NCBI GenBank assembly: GCA_963817635.1
Contig: CAWFPR010000020.1
Coordinates: 62,001 to 126,000 of the forward strand
Direction: 5' to 3'
DNA length: 64,000 nt
Origin: CAWFPR01 sp963817635
Lineage (GTDB): Bacteria > Acidobacteriota > Vicinamibacteria > Vicinamibacterales > 2-12-FULL-66-21
The notes under the pieces are model-generated. The model was not told the DNA's origin, did no database searches, and was given only the letters and a program-made list of their open reading frames with translations. Position numbers and translations under genes: made by a program. Every line of letters starts with the position of its first letter. Position 1 is the first letter of the stretch. This document shows positions 60,783 through 64,000 of this stretch, piece by piece.

Positions 60783-63700
60783 ATGATCTGCTCTCGGTGC
60801 GGTCGGAGGACGCCCGTCAGCTCTGGCCGGTGTGTGTCCTGCGGGGCTCCGCTGAACAGCGGCCCCGGAGGCGAAGACGTACGTCAGGCCGGTCGGCAGC
60901 CCGGCGAGCCGTCGATGCCGCATGCGGCGGGTCCTGATATCGACCAGGACGTCACCGGCGCCGGCCTTCCGCCAGTGGCGCCGCGCCCGACAGATCCGGA
61001 CGCCACCCAACTCGGCCTGCCGGCGGTGCCTGCGGATCCCGACGCCACCCAACTGGGCCTGCCCGGCCGATCCGGACCCCGACGCCACCCAACTGGGCCT
61101 GCCTCCGGCCGCCCGCAGCCGCACACAGTATCTCGGCACGTCCGGAGGCATCAAAACGTTTGGCGATGCCGCGGTCGATCTGGTCGGACATCCGCTCGGG
61201 ACACGCTACCGGATTCAGCGGCTGCTCGGCGCCGGCGGGATGGGTGCGGTCTACGAGGCGTGGGACAACGAGCTTGGTGTCGTCGTCGCCCTCAAGACCG
61301 TGCGGCCGGAAATCGCCGCCGATCCGGAGAGTGCCCGGGTCCTCGAGCGGAGGTTCAAACAGGAACTGCTGCTCGCCCGTCAGGTCACGCACAAGAACAT
61401 CGTCCGGGTCCATGACATGGGTGAGGTGGACGGCATCAAGTACATCACGATGCCGTACCTCGAGGGGGAGGATCTCTCGACGATCCTCGCCCGTGAGGGC
61501 AAGCTGCCGGTCGAGCGCGTCATGCCGATCGCGCGCCAGGTGGTCTCGGGCCTGGTCGCGGCGCACGAGGCGGGCGTCGTGCATCGCGACCTGAAGCCGC
61601 CCAACATCATGATCGACACGGCCGGCGACGCGCTGATCATGGATTTCGGCGTGGCCAGTTCGACCGGCGCGCCCAAGCCGATCTCCGCCCCCGGGCCGGA
61701 CGGCAGGGTCCGGACGACGCTCTCGGCGGACCAGACCCAGATGGGATCCGTCGTCGGCACGGTCGCCTACATGGCGCCGGAGCAGGCGCGCGCGGAACAC
61801 GTCGATCAGCGCGCCGATATCTACGCCTTCGGCCTGATTCTCTACGACGTCCTCGTAGGCGGCTCACGGGCGAAGCGCACCGACAGCGTGATCGCCGAGC
61901 TGAACCTGCGGATGAAGACGCCGCCGCCTTCGCCGCGGTCGATCGATCCGGCGATCCCCGAGCAGCTCGACCGGATCATCATGCGGTGCATCCAGCCGGT
62001 GGCGGACGATCGCTACGCGAAGACGGCCGACCTGCTGGATGACTTGTCGAAGCTGGACGACCACGGCAACCCGCTGCCGATCATGCGGCGCCTGACCTGG
62101 CGCATCGCGGCGGGGGCCGCGGTACTCGTTCTGACGCTCCTCGGTGCGACGTGGTGGCTGGCGCGTCCGCCGGCGCCACCGGTTCACCACGATCCCGTGT
62201 CGGTCCTGATTGCCGATTTCACGAACAGCACCGGCGACGCGTCGTTCGAGCGGACGCTCGAGCCGATGATGAAGATCGCGCTCGAGGATGCGGACTTCAT
62301 CAGCGCCTACGACCGGAGCGGCATCCGCCGCAGCCTCGGCGTGCGCCCCCCCGAGACGCTCGACGAACGCGCGGCGCTGGAAATGGCCGTCAAGCAGGGC
62401 GTCAACGTCGTGCTGTCCGGTTCGGTCGATCGCCGGGGCAGCGGGTTCACCGTGTCGGTAAAGGCCACCCAGGCCGTGACCGGCACCGTCATCGCCACCG
62501 AGAGCGAGCGGGCCTCGAACAAGGACCAGGTCCTCTCGGCCGCGACGAAGCTCGCCACGTCGGTGCGCGAGGCGCTGGGCGACGACTCGTCCGGATCGAA
62601 CCAGCGGTTCGCGATGGAGACCATTTCGGCCACCTCGCTCGAAGCCGTGCGCGAGTACGCCCAGGGCATGGAAGCCCTGTCACGCAGCCGGTTCGACGAC
62701 GCGCTCCAGGACTTCTCGAAGGCGGTCGTGCTGGATCCGAACTTCGGCATCGCCTACGGCGCGCAGGCGATCGCGGCACGGAATCTCGACCGGCAGAAGG
62801 ACGCCGTCACGCACGTGAACGAGGCCATGCGCCATCTCGACAGCATGACGGAGCGCGAACGGTATCGCACGCGGGGCATGTTCTACTACCTCACGAGCGA
62901 CTACCAGTCGTGCGTCAAGGAGTATTCGGATCTGATCGAGAAGTACGCGGCCGACGCGGCCGCGCGCAACAACCTGGCGCTCTGCTCGACCTATCTTCGC
63001 GACATGCCGAAGGCCGTCGAGGAGATGGAACAGGTGGTCAAGATCCTGCCCAACCGCGCGCTGTACCGCGAGAACCTGGCGCTCTATCGCGACTACAGCG
63101 GCGATTTCGAGACCGCCGCGCAGGAAGTCACCGCGATGCAGGATCCCGGACTGTTCGCCCAGCTCGCGCTGGCCTTTGCGCAGCTTGGAGAAGGGAAGGT
63201 CACGGACGCGGACGCGACCTATCGCGGGCTCCAGAAGGTGGACGAGCAGGGCGCGTCCTACACCACGTCAGGACTGGGCGACCTGGCCTCCTACGAGGGC
63301 AACTACTCCGAGGCGGCGCGAGTGCTCAGCGCCGGTGCGACTGCGGACCTCGCGTCCGATGACGCGGAACGCGCGGCGAACAAGTTCGCGGCCATCGCGT
63401 TCGCGGAGCTTCAGCGCAACCAGAAGGCGGCGGCGGTCGCCGCCGCCGACAAGGCGCTGACGCACAGCAAGACCATCAAGATTCGTTTTCTGGCCGGGCG
63501 GATCTTCGCCCAGGCGGGCGAGGCCGACAAGGCCAGGACGCTGGCGGCGGGACTCGCCGCGGAATTCCAGGCCGAACCGCAGTCGTACGCCAGGATCATC
63601 GAAGGCCTCATCGCGATGACGGCCGGCGACGCGCGGGAAGCGATCCCGACCTTCACCCAGGCCAACAAGCTGCTCGACACATGGATCAGCCACTTCGAAC

Positions 63701-63972
63701 TGGGGCGGGCTTACCTGGAGGCGAACGCGTTCGCCCAGGCCAGTTCGGAATTCGACCGCTGCATCAAGCGGCGCGGCGAGGCGCTCGCGCTCTTCCTGGA
63801 CGAGGAACCGACATTCGCGTTCTTCCCGCGCGTCTACTTCTACCAGGGACGCGCCAGGGAAGGACTGAACATGACGAACTCCGCCGACTCGTACCGCGCG
63901 TATGTGGAGATTCGGGGGAAGTCGAAGGAAGATCCGCTCCTCGCCACGGCCCGCAAGCGCGCCGGCGGCTAG
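60783..63972 (+). CDS. Ser/Thr protein kinase with N-terminal zinc ribbon and C-terminal TPRs, frame broken once
   Basis: ATG 60783 gives a zinc ribbon (ICSRCGRRTPVSSGRCVSCG), then a linker with three copies of DPDATQLGLP; the frame slips by one base at ~61070 between copies two and three and continues to 63972. Kinase domain: Gly-loop LLGAGGMGAVYEAWD, Lys in VVALKTVRPE, HRDLKPPNIM, DFGVASS, GTVAYMAPEQARAEHVDQRA. One membrane span (AAGAAVLVLTLLGATWWLA), a domain predicted to face the periplasm (VSVLIADFTNSTGDASFERT), then many TPRs (SRFDDALQDFSKAVVLDPNF and later). Acidobacterial sensor kinase; its inputs are unknown. Confidence 0.9.
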
Positions 63973-64000
63973 TCCCCTGGATTCAGGGCCCGTCCGGAAA

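Overview
High-GC bacterial chromosome, most likely Acidobacteriota near class Vicinamibacteria (inference from gene content only). Pointers are an Oar-like TonB-dependent receptor with an N-terminal carboxypeptidase-regulatory domain, a Ser/Thr kinase fused to TPRs, S9 peptidases with GRGG-rich loops, FG-GAP proteins, and the ffs-dnaX-ybaB-recR core block. Much of the window is ordinary housekeeping and catabolism. It is interrupted by a tRNA-associated accessory region and by many single-base frame breaks in otherwise conserved genes, which look more like draft-sequence errors than decay.

Layout. 0-3.9 kb: signalling (end of a KaiC-like ATPase, NarL-type histidine kinase and regulator, a Crp-family regulator, a receiver-domain remnant). 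4.4-9.1 kb: three large unrecognised or barely recognised genes beside the remains of a TolC/adaptor efflux operon. 9.2-18.9 kb: DUF4097 protein, two S9 peptidases, cupin, small membrane proteins, ankyrin protein, DHFR-like reductase, and the tail of an IS transposase. 19.1-28.3 kb: accessory region made of tandem modules. Each module starts with a 45-bp copy of the 3' end of tRNA-Asn, and the array ends at the intact tRNA-Asn gene. Cargo is an integrase-type IS, HigBA, DUF433/DUF5615, and a coupled operon encoding an FG-GAP protein, a secreted jelly-roll protein, a secreted RHS-core/Tox-REase-7-like toxin and a HEAT-like putative immunity protein.

28.3-34.5 kb: cupin, OsmC, DUF4203 and a lipid-headgroup locus (flippase-like proteins, nucleotidyltransferase, CDP-alcohol phosphatidyltransferase). 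34.7-37.6 kb: recR, ybaB, dnaX and SRP RNA. 37.7-40.2 kb: GH13 enzyme and a CopG/PIN toxin-antitoxin pair. 40.2-45.3 kb: polyprenol-linked glycosyltransferases, DoxX, radical SAM/SPASM protein and methyltransferase. 45.3-54.2 kb: TPR/FG-GAP protein, a cupin flanked by two oppositely oriented 11-bp repeat arrays, PhoD phosphatase, P1 peptidase and the TonB-dependent receptor. 54.5-60.5 kb: M20 peptidase, sodium symporter, SDR, tartrate/malate-type dehydrogenase and class III aminotransferase, together a small uptake-and-oxidation locus. 60.8-64.0 kb: zinc-ribbon Ser/Thr kinase with TPRs.

A recurring regulatory theme is a -10-like box ending 6-9 nt before the start codon with no Shine-Dalgarno sequence. 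This suggests leaderless mRNAs for at least eight genes.
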